Shown: positions 1 through 6,427, numbered from the stretch's first letter. The stretch: DNA of 7,179 bases from Chloroflexota bacterium (GCA_024636135.1 JAGXHP010000158.1:1-7179); one strand, 5' to 3'. The notes: generated by a model from the letters alone, not told the origin. Translations and numbers: made by a program.

Positions 1-2
1 CC

Positions 3-143
3 GTCGTGACCCTCGCGGCCGATATCGAGTCGCCGCGAACCGCGGAGCTGTTCGGGATGCGCTTCGACGTCGAGCGGGCCGAGCTCGTCCTGCCCCGGCC
101 GCAGGTGGCCCAGGACGGGCCGATCACATCCGGTACAGGCTGA
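3..143 (+). CDS. C-terminal fragment of an unrecognised protein (5' end outside the window)
   Basis: An open frame enters from the left edge and encodes 46 residues before a TGA at 141-143. Nearly every codon ends in G or C, as in the real genes here, and the composition is ordinary for a soluble protein (begins VVTLAADIESPRTAELFGMR), so I take it as the tail of a real gene rather than a chance frame. I do not recognise the family. The last 20 bases overlap the 3' end of mccB on the opposite strand, so the two genes converge with no room for a terminator between them. No membrane segment or known motif is visible in the fragment. The alternative, that it is a shadow frame, fits poorly because most of it (3-123) lies outside mccB. 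Confidence 0.6.
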   Translation, partial: VVTLAADIESPRTAELFGMRFDVERAELVLPRPQVAQDGPITSGTG

Positions 144-1722
144 ACCCCGGCTCGGGGATCGGGGCGTTGAGCGCGGCGCTGATTCCGAGTGCCAGCACGC
201 GTCGGGTGTCCATCGGGTCGATCACCCCGTCATCCCACAGCCGCGCGGTCGAGTGGTAGGGCGATCCCTCCAGCTCGTACTTCTCGAGAATCGGGGCCTC
301 GAAGGCGTCGCGGTCCGCATCGGTCGCGAAGCCGCCTCGGACGGTTGACAGCACCCGCGCCGCCTGCGGGCCGCCCATGACGCTGATCCGGGCGTTCGGC
401 CACATCCACAGCTGTCGGGGACCGTATGCCCGGCCGGCCATGCCGTAGTTTCCGGCCCCGAAGCTGCCGCCGATGATGACGGTGAACTTCGGCACGTTGG
501 TGGTGCTCACGGCGGTGACGAGCTTGGCACCATCACGCGCGATGCCCCCGGCCTCGTACTCGCGGCCGACCATGAAGCCGGTGATGTTCTGGAGAAAGAC
601 GAGCGGGATTCGGCGCTGGCTGGCGAGCTCCACGAAGTGTGCGCCCTTGAGGGCGGACTGGCTGAACAGGATCCCGTTGTTGGCGATGATCCCGACCGGA
701 TGACCGTGGATCCGAGCGAACCCGGTGACGAGGGTCTCGCCGTAACGCTCCTTGAACTCGTGGAACTCGCTGCCGTCGATCAGCCGCGCGATCACCTCGC
801 GCACGTCGTAGGACTGCCGCGCGTCTGACGGGATGACCTCGTACAGCTCGTCCGGCGACACCGCCGGGTCCGCGGTCTCGTCGATGACCCACGGCGGGTC
901 CGGCTTGTGCCAGGCCAGGTTCGCCACGATCTGCCTCCCGATGGCGAGGGCGTGCTCGTCGTCAAGGGCGTAGTGGTCCGCCACGCCGGACTGGACGGTA
1001 TGCACCTCGGCACCGCCGAGCTCCTCCGCCGTCACCACCTCGCCGGTGGCGGCCTGGACCAGCGGCGGGCCTCCGAGGAAGATCGTGCCGGTGCCCTTGA
1101 CGATGACCGTCTCGTCGGACATGGCTGGCACGTAGGCCCCGCCGGCCGTGCACGACCCCATGACGAGCGCGACCTGCGGGATCCGTCGCGCCGAGAGCTG
1201 GGCCTGATTGTAGAAGATCCGACCGAAGTGCTCCCGATCGGGGAAGACCTCGTCCTGGAGAGGCAGGAAGGCGCCGCCCGAGTCCACGAGGTACAGGCAC
1301 GGAAGCCGATTCTCGAGGGCGATCTCCTGCGCGCGCAGGTGCTTCTTCACCGTCATCGGGTAGTAGGTGCCGCCCTTGACCGTCGCGTCGTTGGCCACCA
1401 CCACGCACTCGACCCCCTCGACCCGCCCGATGCCGGTCACGACGCCCGCGCCGGGTGCATCACCGTCGTACAGGCCGTCGGCGGCGAGCGCCGAGAGCTC
1501 GAGGAACGCGCTTCCCGGATCGATGAGCCGATCAATCCGTTCCCGGACCGGCAGCTTGCCGCGCTCGCGGTGGCGCGCGACAGATCGCTCGTCGCCTCCC
1601 GCCCCGCGGGCCGTCAGCTCCGCCGTCCTTGTCCGCAGATCGTCCACGAGCCGACGCATGGCATCGGCGTTGGCGCGCGCCGCCTCGGAGCGCGGATCAA
1701 CAGCGGTCTTCAGGAGGGACAT
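124..1722 (-). CDS. mccB: methylcrotonyl-CoA carboxylase, carboxyltransferase (beta) subunit
   Basis: This is the 532-residue carboxyltransferase subunit of 3-methylcrotonyl-CoA carboxylase. It moves the carboxyl group from biotin to 3-methylcrotonyl-CoA in leucine degradation and works in the cytosol with a biotin-bearing alpha subunit that is not in the window. It has two crotonase-like halves. The N-terminal half contains YLVDSGGAFLPLQDEVFPDR at about 144-163, typical of the MCC type, then GSCTAGGAYVPAMSDE at 189-204 and GTIFLGGPPLVQAATGE at 212-228. The C-terminal half contains QNITGFMVGREYEAGG at 378-393 and FGAGNYGMAGRAYGPR at 421-436. Length matches the family (about 535). The frame is open up to 1824, but the ATG at 1722 gives the normal N-terminus. 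No Shine-Dalgarno precedes it; a -10-like GATAAT lies 7 nt upstream, suggesting a leaderless message. A related acyl-CoA carboxylase substrate is possible but less likely. Confidence 0.92.
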   Translation of the reverse strand: MSLLKTAVDPRSEAARANADAMRRLVDDLRTRTAELTARGAGGDERSVARHRERGKLPVRERIDRLIDPGSAFLELSALAADGLYDGDAPGAGVVTGIGRVEGVECVVVANDATVKGGTYYPMTVKKHLRAQEIALENRLPCLYLVDSGGAFLPLQDEVFPDREHFGRIFYNQAQLSARRIPQVALVMGSCTAGGAYVPAMSDETVIVKGTGTIFLGGPPLVQAATGEVVTAEELGGAEVHTVQSGVADHYALDDEHALAIGRQIVANLAWHKPDPPWVIDETADPAVSPDELYEVIPSDARQSYDVREVIARLIDGSEFHEFKERYGETLVTGFARIHGHPVGIIANNGILFSQSALKGAHFVELASQRRIPLVFLQNITGFMVGREYEAGGIARDGAKLVTAVSTTNVPKFTVIIGGSFGAGNYGMAGRAYGPRQLWMWPNARISVMGGPQAARVLSTVRGGFATDADRDAFEAPILEKYELEGSPYHSTARLWDDGVIDPMDTRRVLALGISAALNAPIPEPGFSLYRM

Positions 1723-1725
1723 GGC

Positions 1726-1738
1726 GGGGATTATCCCC
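1726..1738. repeat. 13-bp palindrome over the mccB -10 region
   Basis: GGGGAT, one centre base and ATCCCC form perfect 6-bp arms. The palindrome begins 3 bp upstream of the mccB start codon and contains the proposed -10 hexamer. A dimeric repressor bound here would cover the transcription start. No other copy was seen in the window, so an operator role is inference only. Confidence 0.4.
1730..1735 (-). promoter_or_regulatory. -10 element of a probable leaderless mccB promoter
   Basis: On the minus strand GATAAT (one mismatch to TATAAT) is followed by 7 nt and then the mccB ATG, so transcription should begin at or next to the start codon. There is no purine-rich Shine-Dalgarno between them and no good -35 at 16-18 bp. 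mccB could also be reached by read-through from the gene ending at 1781. Confidence 0.5.
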
Positions 1739-1780
1739 CGTGCATCCGTCCGCTCGCCTCTTCGTTCGCCGGTGGCGGGC

Positions 1781-2335
1781 TCAGGCCAATGTGATGAGCG
1801 GAACGATCTGCGCGATGTGCGCACCGTTCACGATGACGACGCTGACGACGTGCTCGAATGCCTGGTCCCCGCTGTGGAGGATGTAGGCGTCGGTCAGCGG
1901 CACGAACCGCTGTTGTCGCAGAAGGTGCAGCCCGATCTCCGCTCCCGGCGCGAGATGCACGTTGCCACTCACGCTGAACGGCCCCGCCAGCACGGCCGCT
2001 CGCCGGAGCTTTCGATGCAGGCGCAGCTGGCGGCTGGCTCGCCATTCCGGCGGCATGGCCAGGATGACCGTGGATGTCAGGAGAGTCTCCCACTCACCGC
2101 CGTCGCTGCCCTCGGGATCGTCGGCGGTCGATCCGGGGCTCGGGCGCCAGAGGCGCAGCTCGTCCTGAGTGCTCAGCAGGTCGGTCACGCGCTTGCCCTC
2201 GGGCGAGATCCAGCCCACGATCCGGGCGTCCGCCGTATAGAGCTCGATGGGTGCGAGCTCCGGCGCCATCGCGAGAGCCGCGCTCCCCTGCGTGGCCGAT
2301 GGGCCGGGGCCACGGCGCCAGTTCCAGAACGTCAC
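1781..2335 (-). CDS. unrecognised 184-residue protein with two similar halves
   Basis: I do not recognise this protein with confidence. It looks cytosolic, with no signal peptide or membrane helix. It appears to be an internal duplication. Residues 30-62 carry ARIVGWISPEGKRVTDLLST, and residues 112-152 carry FSVSGNVHLAPGAEIGLHLL followed by RFVPLTDAYI. Both share the pattern hydrophobic-x-G-x-hydrophobic-x-P-x-G followed by LL. Each is followed by a beta-like strand (TSTVILAMP at 88-95; VVSVVIVNG at 163-171). This layout resembles small beta-rich domains I have seen in Chloroflexota proteins, but I give no function. The start is GTG at 2335, chosen because AGGAGG lies 4 nt upstream; the longer frame to 2563 would run into csaA. 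It ends 58 bp before mccB on the same strand, so the two may be co-transcribed. Confidence 0.75.
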   Translation of the reverse strand: MTFWNWRRGPGPSATQGSAALAMAPELAPIELYTADARIVGWISPEGKRVTDLLSTQDELRLWRPSPGSTADDPEGSDGGEWETLLTSTVILAMPPEWRASRQLRLHRKLRRAAVLAGPFSVSGNVHLAPGAEIGLHLLRQQRFVPLTDAYILHSGDQAFEHVVSVVIVNGAHIAQIVPLITLA

Positions 2336-2339
2336 GTTG

Positions 2340-2345
2340 CCTCCT
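2340..2345 (-). promoter_or_regulatory. Shine-Dalgarno AGGAGG deciding the GTG start at 2335
   Basis: A full AGGAGG on the minus strand sits 4 nt before the GTG at 2333-2335. It fixes the start of the 184-residue protein and excludes the longer upstream frame. It is the strongest ribosome binding site in the window. Confidence 0.8.
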
Positions 2346-2384
2346 GTTGAGGGTCGACCACGCGGGCACGGGCGTGGGAGCACG

Positions 2385-2413
2385 ACCGTACGCTGAGACC
2401 GGCGCCGCACCAA
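2385..2413 (-). promoter_or_regulatory. sigma70-type promoter TTGGTG-N17-TACGGT
   Basis: On the minus strand TTGGTG (2408-2413) and TACGGT (2385-2390) are separated by exactly 17 bp. Transcription would begin near 2378, giving a leader of about 43 nt that contains the AGGAGG before the GTG at 2335. It lies in the 145-bp divergent region shared with csaA; apart from the two promoters I see nothing else in that gap. Confidence 0.5.
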
Positions 2414-2468
2414 CGGGCCGAAAGTCCTACCCGCGCCAGCCGGCAGGACCTCCACCAGACGGGCGGGG

Positions 2469-2474
2469 TATCGT
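2469..2474 (+). promoter_or_regulatory. -10 element of a probable leaderless csaA promoter
   Basis: TATCGT is followed by 6 nt and then the csaA ATG. No Shine-Dalgarno is present just upstream of the ATG, so the transcript would start at the initiation codon. No convincing -35 box is seen about 17 bp upstream. Confidence 0.5.
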
Positions 2475-2480
2475 GCGCCG

Positions 2481-2816
2481 ATGATCGAGTTCGACGACTT
2501 TCTCCGCGTGGATATGCGGGTCGGCCGCATCCTCGATGCCCAGGCCTTCCCCGCCGCGCGCAAGCCCTCCTACCAGCTGCGGATCGACTTCGGGCCGGAG
2601 ATCGGCGAGCGTGACAGCTCGGCCCAGCTGACGGTGACGTATCCGGACCCCGCGGCACTGATCGGGCGCCAGGTGGTGGCCGTCGTGAATTTCCCACCGC
2701 GCCGCATCGCGGGCTTCAAGAGCGAGGTCCTCGTCCTGGGCGCCATGGGCGCGGATGGTGCCGTTCATCTGCTCGAACCCGGGCCTGCCTGCGACGAGGG
2801 CCTTCGGGTCGGTTGA
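2481..2816 (+). CDS. csaA: CsaA, tRNA-binding-domain (OB-fold) chaperone-like protein
   Basis: This 111-residue protein is a stand-alone EMAP/Trbp-type OB-fold domain of the CsaA family, a cytosolic homodimer that binds tRNA and has been linked to export-chaperone activity in Bacillus. The family pattern is clear: DFLRVDMRVGRILDAQAFP at 6-24, RKPSYQLRIDFGPEIG at 27-42, SSAQLTV at 46-52, and IGRQVVAVVNFPPRRIAGFK at 61-80 followed by SEVLVLG. The length is normal for CsaA (about 110) and no synthetase domain is attached. It is divergent from the gene at 2335. The ATG at 2481 has a -10-like hexamer 6 nt upstream and no Shine-Dalgarno. Its stop codon (2814-2816) lies inside the -35 box of the next gene's predicted promoter. 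Confidence 0.93.
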   Translation: MIEFDDFLRVDMRVGRILDAQAFPAARKPSYQLRIDFGPEIGERDSSAQLTVTYPDPAALIGRQVVAVVNFPPRRIAGFKSEVLVLGAMGADGAVHLLEPGPACDEGLRVG

Positions 2817-2841
2817 TGCGGTTCTCCGGACGGGGGATACT
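2813..2841 (+). promoter_or_regulatory. promoter TTGATG-N17-GATACT overlapping the csaA stop
   Basis: TTGATG (2813-2818) and GATACT (2836-2841) have ideal 17-bp spacing. The -35 box includes the csaA stop codon TGA (2814-2816). Transcription should start at about 2848-2850, at the ATG of the next gene, so that message is probably leaderless. This is the best complete promoter in the window. Confidence 0.6.
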
Positions 2842-2849
2842 CGCACGGC

Positions 2850-3299
2850 ATGTCCCGTGAAGCCCCACCCCTGTCGCCCCTCGTTGGTCCGGCGCCCGAT
2901 GGCATGCCGGACCCGACGATCGCTCCGCCCCAGCTGGCACGCAGCGGTGATCCGTTCGCCGCCCTGCGGGTGGTCCACTTCGTCTCGCGGCTGCGCCGCA
3001 ACGAGTCGCTCCAGCTGCGCGACGTGGTGGCCGCGCTCAACGCGGAGCACCTCGACTGGTACTTCGCCGAGAAGGTCGTGCTCGCCGAGCTCGTTCAGCT
3101 GCAGGCGAACTGGTCGATCAGCTTTCACGGAGATGATCGGATCGTGCTCGATCGCAACGAGCGCGGGCACACGCTGCTGATGGTCGACTCGACGAAGATG
3201 ACCAGCTTCCTCGTCAACGAGGCCAAGCGACTCTCGGAGTCCTGCCACGAGGAGCTTCGACGTTTCACCCTTGGTGATGGCGTCTCGTCGGACAACTAG
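2850..3299 (+). CDS. unrecognised 149-residue protein, possible winged-helix fold
   Basis: I do not recognise this family. Residues 1-34 are proline-rich and probably disordered. Residues 36-102 look like a small winged helix: a helix ALRVVHFVSRLRRN (38-51), a helix LQLRDVVAALN (54-64), a helix with YFAEKVVLAELVQLQA (71-86), then a two-stranded hairpin WSISFHGDDRIVLD (88-101). A C-terminal helix spans about 116-138. There is no membrane segment. Some winged-helix domains bind DNA, but no ligand or partner can be named. The ATG at 2850 is chosen for the promoter 8 nt upstream; an ATG at 2904 is an alternative that would remove most of the proline-rich tail. The TAG stop at 3297-3299 interlocks with the ktrA stop on the other strand. 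Confidence 0.7.
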   Translation: MSREAPPLSPLVGPAPDGMPDPTIAPPQLARSGDPFAALRVVHFVSRLRRNESLQLRDVVAALNAEHLDWYFAEKVVLAELVQLQANWSISFHGDDRIVLDRNERGHTLLMVDSTKMTSFLVNEAKRLSESCHEELRRFTLGDGVSSDN

Positions 3300-3946
3300 C
3301 CGCGGAGCTGCTCCAGGTTGTCGTCCTGGCCGATCAGGATGAGCTCGTCACCCTCCTCGATCCGCTCGCTGCGCGCCGGGTTCACGAAGACCTGCTTTCC
3401 GCGCCTCAGCGCGATCGGCGTCAGCCCCATCCGCGTCTTGAGGTCCAGGTCCCCAAGCGACTTGCCGAGGAAGGACTTCGGCGGCCGGATCTTCTCGATC
3501 CCGAAGTTGGGCGCGACGTCCAGGTAGTCGATCACGTTGGGAACGTTGAACGAGTGGGCCAGGCGAAGGCCGGTTTCCAGTTCAGGAAAGACGACGCGAT
3601 CGGCACCCACACGCGCCAGGATCTCGCCGTGGAGCTTGCTCCCGGCCTTGGCAATGACGGTCCGAACCTCGAGGCGCTTGAGCACCATGGTCGCGAAGAT
3701 CGACGGCTCGGCGTCGCTGCTGATGGCGACGATCGCGGTGTGGAAGTCGCCGGCACCCGCCCCGCGCAGTGCATCCTCGTCGGCGGCGTCGAGCTGCAGG
3801 GCATGGGTCACATCCGCGGCCAAGTCGTTCACGCGCTGCTCACTGCGATCGATCGCCAGCACCTGGTGCCCGAGCCGCTCGAGCTCGCGCGCCACCGCCG
3901 AACCGAACCGCCCGAGCCCGATGACGACTACCTGCTCCTTGGCCAT
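3296..3946 (-). CDS. ktrA: KtrA/TrkA-type RCK regulatory subunit of K+ uptake
   Basis: This is the cytosolic nucleotide-binding gate of the potassium transporter encoded just upstream. It has 216 residues with a single RCK unit, the size of KtrA (about 220) rather than the double-length TrkA of E. coli. The Rossmann half starts with VVVIGLGRFGS at 6-16 (GxGxxG at 10-15), and an acidic residue ends beta-2 (AIDRS, D33), consistent with binding NAD(H) or ATP/ADP. The characteristic VVFPE at 118-122 leads into the RCK_C half (about 135-216), which ends in GDELILIGQDDNLEQLRG. KtrA subunits form an octameric ring under the membrane dimer. The ATG at 3946 has GGAGG 4 nt upstream, unlike the leaderless-looking genes, and lies 30 bp after the ktrB stop, so the two form an operon. 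Confidence 0.93.
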   Translation of the reverse strand: MAKEQVVVIGLGRFGSAVARELERLGHQVLAIDRSEQRVNDLAADVTHALQLDAADEDALRGAGAGDFHTAIVAISSDAEPSIFATMVLKRLEVRTVIAKAGSKLHGEILARVGADRVVFPELETGLRLAHSFNVPNVIDYLDVAPNFGIEKIRPPKSFLGKSLGDLDLKTRMGLTPIALRRGKQVFVNPARSERIEEGDELILIGQDDNLEQLRG

Positions 3947-3976
3947 CCTGCCTCCATCTCGAGTTCGCGCTGAAGC

Positions 3977-5410
3977 CTAGCCGATCCGGATCGACTCCAC
4001 GGCCGGACGATACGCCACGGGCCGCGCGCGCGCCGCAAGCGCGAGCACCAGCGTCAGCGGACCAAGGCGCCCGGCGTACATCGTGGCCGTCACCAGCAGC
4101 CGCGATGGGGTGTCGAGGTCGGAGGTGATCCCCGTGCTGGCGCCGACCGTCCCCGTGGCGGACACGGCCTCGAACAGGGTCTCGACGAAGGGTGCCGGGT
4201 TCATCACGGTCAGCAGGAACGCCACCACGAACACGACGCCGATGCTGAGAAGGACGACCGACAGCGCGCGATACACGACCTGGTGCTGGATGCGACGGCC
4301 GAACGCCTCGGCGGACGGCTGGCCGCGGACGGACGAGACGATGGCAATGAGCAGAACCGAGAACGTGGTGACCTTGATGCCGCCGGCGGTCGATCCGGAC
4401 GCACCGCCGATGAACATCAGGACCATGACCACGAACAGCGTCTGGTCCAGCAGGGCTCCGGTATCGAGCGCGGTGAACCCTGCCGTGCGCAGCGTGGCTG
4501 ACTCGAACAGGGCATTCAGCGCGCGCTGCTCGGCCGGGAGCTGCCCGAGCGTCGCCGGATTTCCCCACTCGGTCGCGCCGATGAGCACCGCTCCGGCAAC
4601 GAGCAGCACGGCGGTGGTCGCCAGCACGACCTTCGTCTCGAGAGCGAACCGGATCCAGCGCCGCTTCGTGAGCGCGTCGCCCACGATGGCGAAGCCCAGC
4701 CCGCCGAGGACGAGCAGCAGCCCGTGCATCAACAGCACGACCCAGTCGTCACGGAAGGGCACCAGGCTCTGGAATCCGCCCGTGAGGTCGAACCCGGCAT
4801 TGTTGAATGCCGACACGGAGTGGAAGACCCCCCACCACAGGCCGAGCGGGTTCCCGACGCCACCCGCCTCCCCGCCGATGAGGAACGCCGCCGAGAGGAC
4901 CACCGCGCCGATGCCCTCGGCCACGAACGTGAAGATCGCGATGCGCTTCACGATCCAGGTGACGTTCCCGAGCTGGAGACCGCCCAGGGACTCCTGGACG
5001 ATCACGCGATTTCGCAGGGTCGTGCGGCGGCCGACGACGAGCGAGAGGAGCAGCGTCGAGCCGGCCATGATGCCGAAGCCACCGGCCTGGATGAGCAACA
5101 TGATCACCACCTGGCCGAACGGGCTCCAGTGGGTGCCGGTGTCCAGGACCACCAGGCCGGTCACGCAGGCCGCCGACGTCGCGGTGAACAGCGCATCGAC
5201 GAAGGCCGTCGGCTCGCCCGACCGTGTCGCGACAGGCAGCATGAGGAGGACGGTGCCGATCGCGATGAGGATGGCGAAGGCCGCCAGCAGGCTCGGCGCG
5301 GCCGACGGCGGCTTGCGGATGCGCCGGGGCGCACGGACCGTGAACTCCTGGGGCTGGGTGCGCTGGACGCGGACGCGCTGATCGCCCGGTCTGCGGCCCT
5401 GGACGGTCAC
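3977..5410 (-). CDS. ktrB: KtrB/TrkH-family K+ (Na+-coupled) transporter membrane subunit
   Basis: This 477-residue integral membrane protein forms the K+ path of a Ktr/Trk system. Four M1-P-M2-like repeats are visible by their selectivity-filter segments: ATSAACVTGLVVLD at 77-90, VSAFNNAGFDL at 199-209, ESATLRTAGFTALD at 303-316 and EAVSATGTVGASTG at 414-427. Filter glycines are present in all four. GGASGSTAGGIKVTTF at 335-350 matches the third-repeat intramembrane gating loop. About 36 N-terminal residues are basic and precede the first membrane helix (40-60), probably cytosolic. The start is GTG at 5410, with a weak AAGGG upstream; it overlaps a possible 8-codon leader ORF by GTGA. ktrA follows 30 bp downstream. 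The subunit lengths favour the Ktr type over E. coli TrkH-TrkA. Confidence 0.93.
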   Translation of the reverse strand: MTVQGRRPGDQRVRVQRTQPQEFTVRAPRRIRKPPSAAPSLLAAFAILIAIGTVLLMLPVATRSGEPTAFVDALFTATSAACVTGLVVLDTGTHWSPFGQVVIMLLIQAGGFGIMAGSTLLLSLVVGRRTTLRNRVIVQESLGGLQLGNVTWIVKRIAIFTFVAEGIGAVVLSAAFLIGGEAGGVGNPLGLWWGVFHSVSAFNNAGFDLTGGFQSLVPFRDDWVVLLMHGLLLVLGGLGFAIVGDALTKRRWIRFALETKVVLATTAVLLVAGAVLIGATEWGNPATLGQLPAEQRALNALFESATLRTAGFTALDTGALLDQTLFVVMVLMFIGGASGSTAGGIKVTTFSVLLIAIVSSVRGQPSAEAFGRRIQHQVVYRALSVVLLSIGVVFVVAFLLTVMNPAPFVETLFEAVSATGTVGASTGITSDLDTPSRLLVTATMYAGRLGPLTLVLALAARARPVAYRPAVESIRIG

Positions 5411-5433
5411 CGGGCCCTTCGTCGGCGCTTCAC
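5407..5433 (-). other. possible 8-codon leader ORF overlapping the ktrB start
   Basis: A GTG at 5431-5433 opens a frame encoding M-K-R-R-R-R-A-R. Its TGA (5407-5409) overlaps the ktrB GTG (5408-5410) as GTGA, the geometry of translational coupling. The leader GTG lies 7 nt after a -10-like TAGAGT, so it would be the first codon of a leaderless transcript. Such a short frame can occur by chance, and the evidence is only its position. Confidence 0.3.
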
Positions 5434-5440
5434 GCCGTTG

Positions 5441-5446
5441 ACTCTA
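5441..5446 (-). promoter_or_regulatory. -10-like element upstream of ktrB
   Basis: TAGAGT on the minus strand lies 30 bp before the ktrB GTG and would start transcription near 5434, giving a leader of about 24 nt. No good -35 is seen at 16-18 bp. ktrBA could also be read from thyX, whose stop is 66 bp upstream. Confidence 0.35.
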
Positions 5447-5455
5447 GCGTGACGT

Positions 5456-5471
5456 GCCGCGGTCGCGCGGC
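5456..5471. repeat. GC hairpin after the thyX stop
   Basis: GCCGCG and CGCGGC form a 6-bp stem with a 4-nt loop, starting 5 nt beyond the thyX stop in the direction of transcription. No T-run follows, so it is not an intrinsic terminator; it may protect the mRNA 3' end or be chance in GC-rich DNA. Confidence 0.3.
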
Positions 5472-5476
5472 GAAAG

Positions 5477-6418
5477 TCAGATGCGGTCGGCGTCCGAGGC
5501 CTGGCCGACGGCGGCGCCGGTCGGCTCGCCGCGACGGGGCGCGACATCGCCATCGGCCACCGGCAACGGCACGCGCCGCGGCTTCGGCCTGAACGGACTG
5601 GTCTCCGGAACCACCGGCCCGTCAGTCTCGTCGAGGGATCCGCCGCGATACGCCTCCCACACCGCCATCACCGTGTCGCGGTGTGGGCGGATGCGGCAGT
5701 GCTCATCGCGGTTGTTCATCTCGTCGCAGTACCCGAGCGGGACGCACTTCGGGACCAGGAAGCTGCCGAAGAACGGGCTGACCCGGAAGACCTCGTGCCT
5801 GATCTGCTTGAAGAGCTGGCGGATCTCCCACTGCGCCATCGTGCACAGGCGCAGGCCGCTCATGTGAATGAGCTGGCGGAGATTGACCGTCATGATGAGG
5901 TTGGTCTGCATCGCGTTCGGGAAGATGAAGCGCGCATCCTCGGCCGGCACCTCGGCCTGGAGCAGCTGCCCGTAGAGCTCGAGGTTCTCGTCGATCGCCT
6001 GGCTGAAGCGTCCGGCCAGGTCGTCGGGCAGGTCGCCCTTGGTGATCGAGTCGGGAACGGTGTAGTTGTCGCGCTTCTTGAAGCTGACGTAACGCTGCGA
6101 CTGCTGGTCGAATGCGGTTCCCGCCCGATGCCGGACCAGCTGGTGGCTGAGCGTGCGCGTCACCCCGCTGATCGCGAACGTGAAGTTCACGTGCTCGATC
6201 GTCGAGCCGTGGCCGGACTCCATCACCTTGCGGACGAGGCTCTGCTGCTTCTCATCGGCGATCTGACGGCTCACCGCCTTGTCCCAGATCTGGTCGGGCA
6301 CCTGCTCGGAATAGCAGGTGCGACACGCCGTGTAGATGATCGGGAGGTAGTACTCCTCGACGATCTGGGGCGTGGGGAAGATGAGCTTGGCCGAGAGGTC
6401 GGTGGAGGTCGACGGCAT
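5477..6418 (-). CDS. thyX: FAD-dependent thymidylate synthase ThyX
   Basis: ThyX methylates dUMP to dTMP using methylenetetrahydrofolate, with FAD and NADPH as reductant; it is a cytosolic homotetramer. The 313-residue protein has HGSTIEHVNFTFAISGVTRT at 70-89 and SHQLVRHRAGTAFDQQSQRY at 91-110. It also has the second dUMP/FAD segment NLRQLIHMSGLRLCTMAQWE at 179-198. The signature loop has eight residues between RHR (96-98) and the serine (S107), one more than the usual RHR-x7-S. A Cys/His-rich stretch (C225, C231, H240, C241, H246) and a disordered Pro/Arg/Gly-rich tail (about 262-313) extend it beyond the usual 220-260 residues. The ATG at 6418 has no Shine-Dalgarno and a -10-like TACACT 9 nt upstream. 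Repeats at 6461-6515 probably regulate it. Confidence 0.93.
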   Translation of the reverse strand: MPSTSTDLSAKLIFPTPQIVEEYYLPIIYTACRTCYSEQVPDQIWDKAVSRQIADEKQQSLVRKVMESGHGSTIEHVNFTFAISGVTRTLSHQLVRHRAGTAFDQQSQRYVSFKKRDNYTVPDSITKGDLPDDLAGRFSQAIDENLELYGQLLQAEVPAEDARFIFPNAMQTNLIMTVNLRQLIHMSGLRLCTMAQWEIRQLFKQIRHEVFRVSPFFGSFLVPKCVPLGYCDEMNNRDEHCRIRPHRDTVMAVWEAYRGGSLDETDGPVVPETSPFRPKPRRVPLPVADGDVAPRRGEPTGAAVGQASDADRI

Positions 6419-6427
6419 GGTCTTCGG

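Noticed and set aside
907..1794. 295-residue plus-strand open frame
   Set aside because: It is opposite mccB, and its His/Arg/Asp-rich composition has no recognisable motif.
1723..1824. 34-residue N-terminal extension of mccB
   Set aside because: It would overlap the 3' end of the upstream gene and is Arg/Glu-rich with no similarity to known MccB starts; the ATG at 1722 gives the family N-terminus.
2336..2563. 76-residue N-terminal extension of the 184-residue protein
   Set aside because: It would run antisense into csaA and past its promoter, while a perfect AGGAGG precedes the GTG at 2335.
4083..5381. 432-residue plus-strand open frame
   Set aside because: It lies wholly opposite ktrB, whose four filter motifs are unmistakable; its Ser/Thr/Pro/Arg-rich product is a typical shadow of GC-rich coding DNA.
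5456..5471. intrinsic terminator after thyX
   Set aside because: A 6-bp GC stem is present but no T-run follows on either strand.
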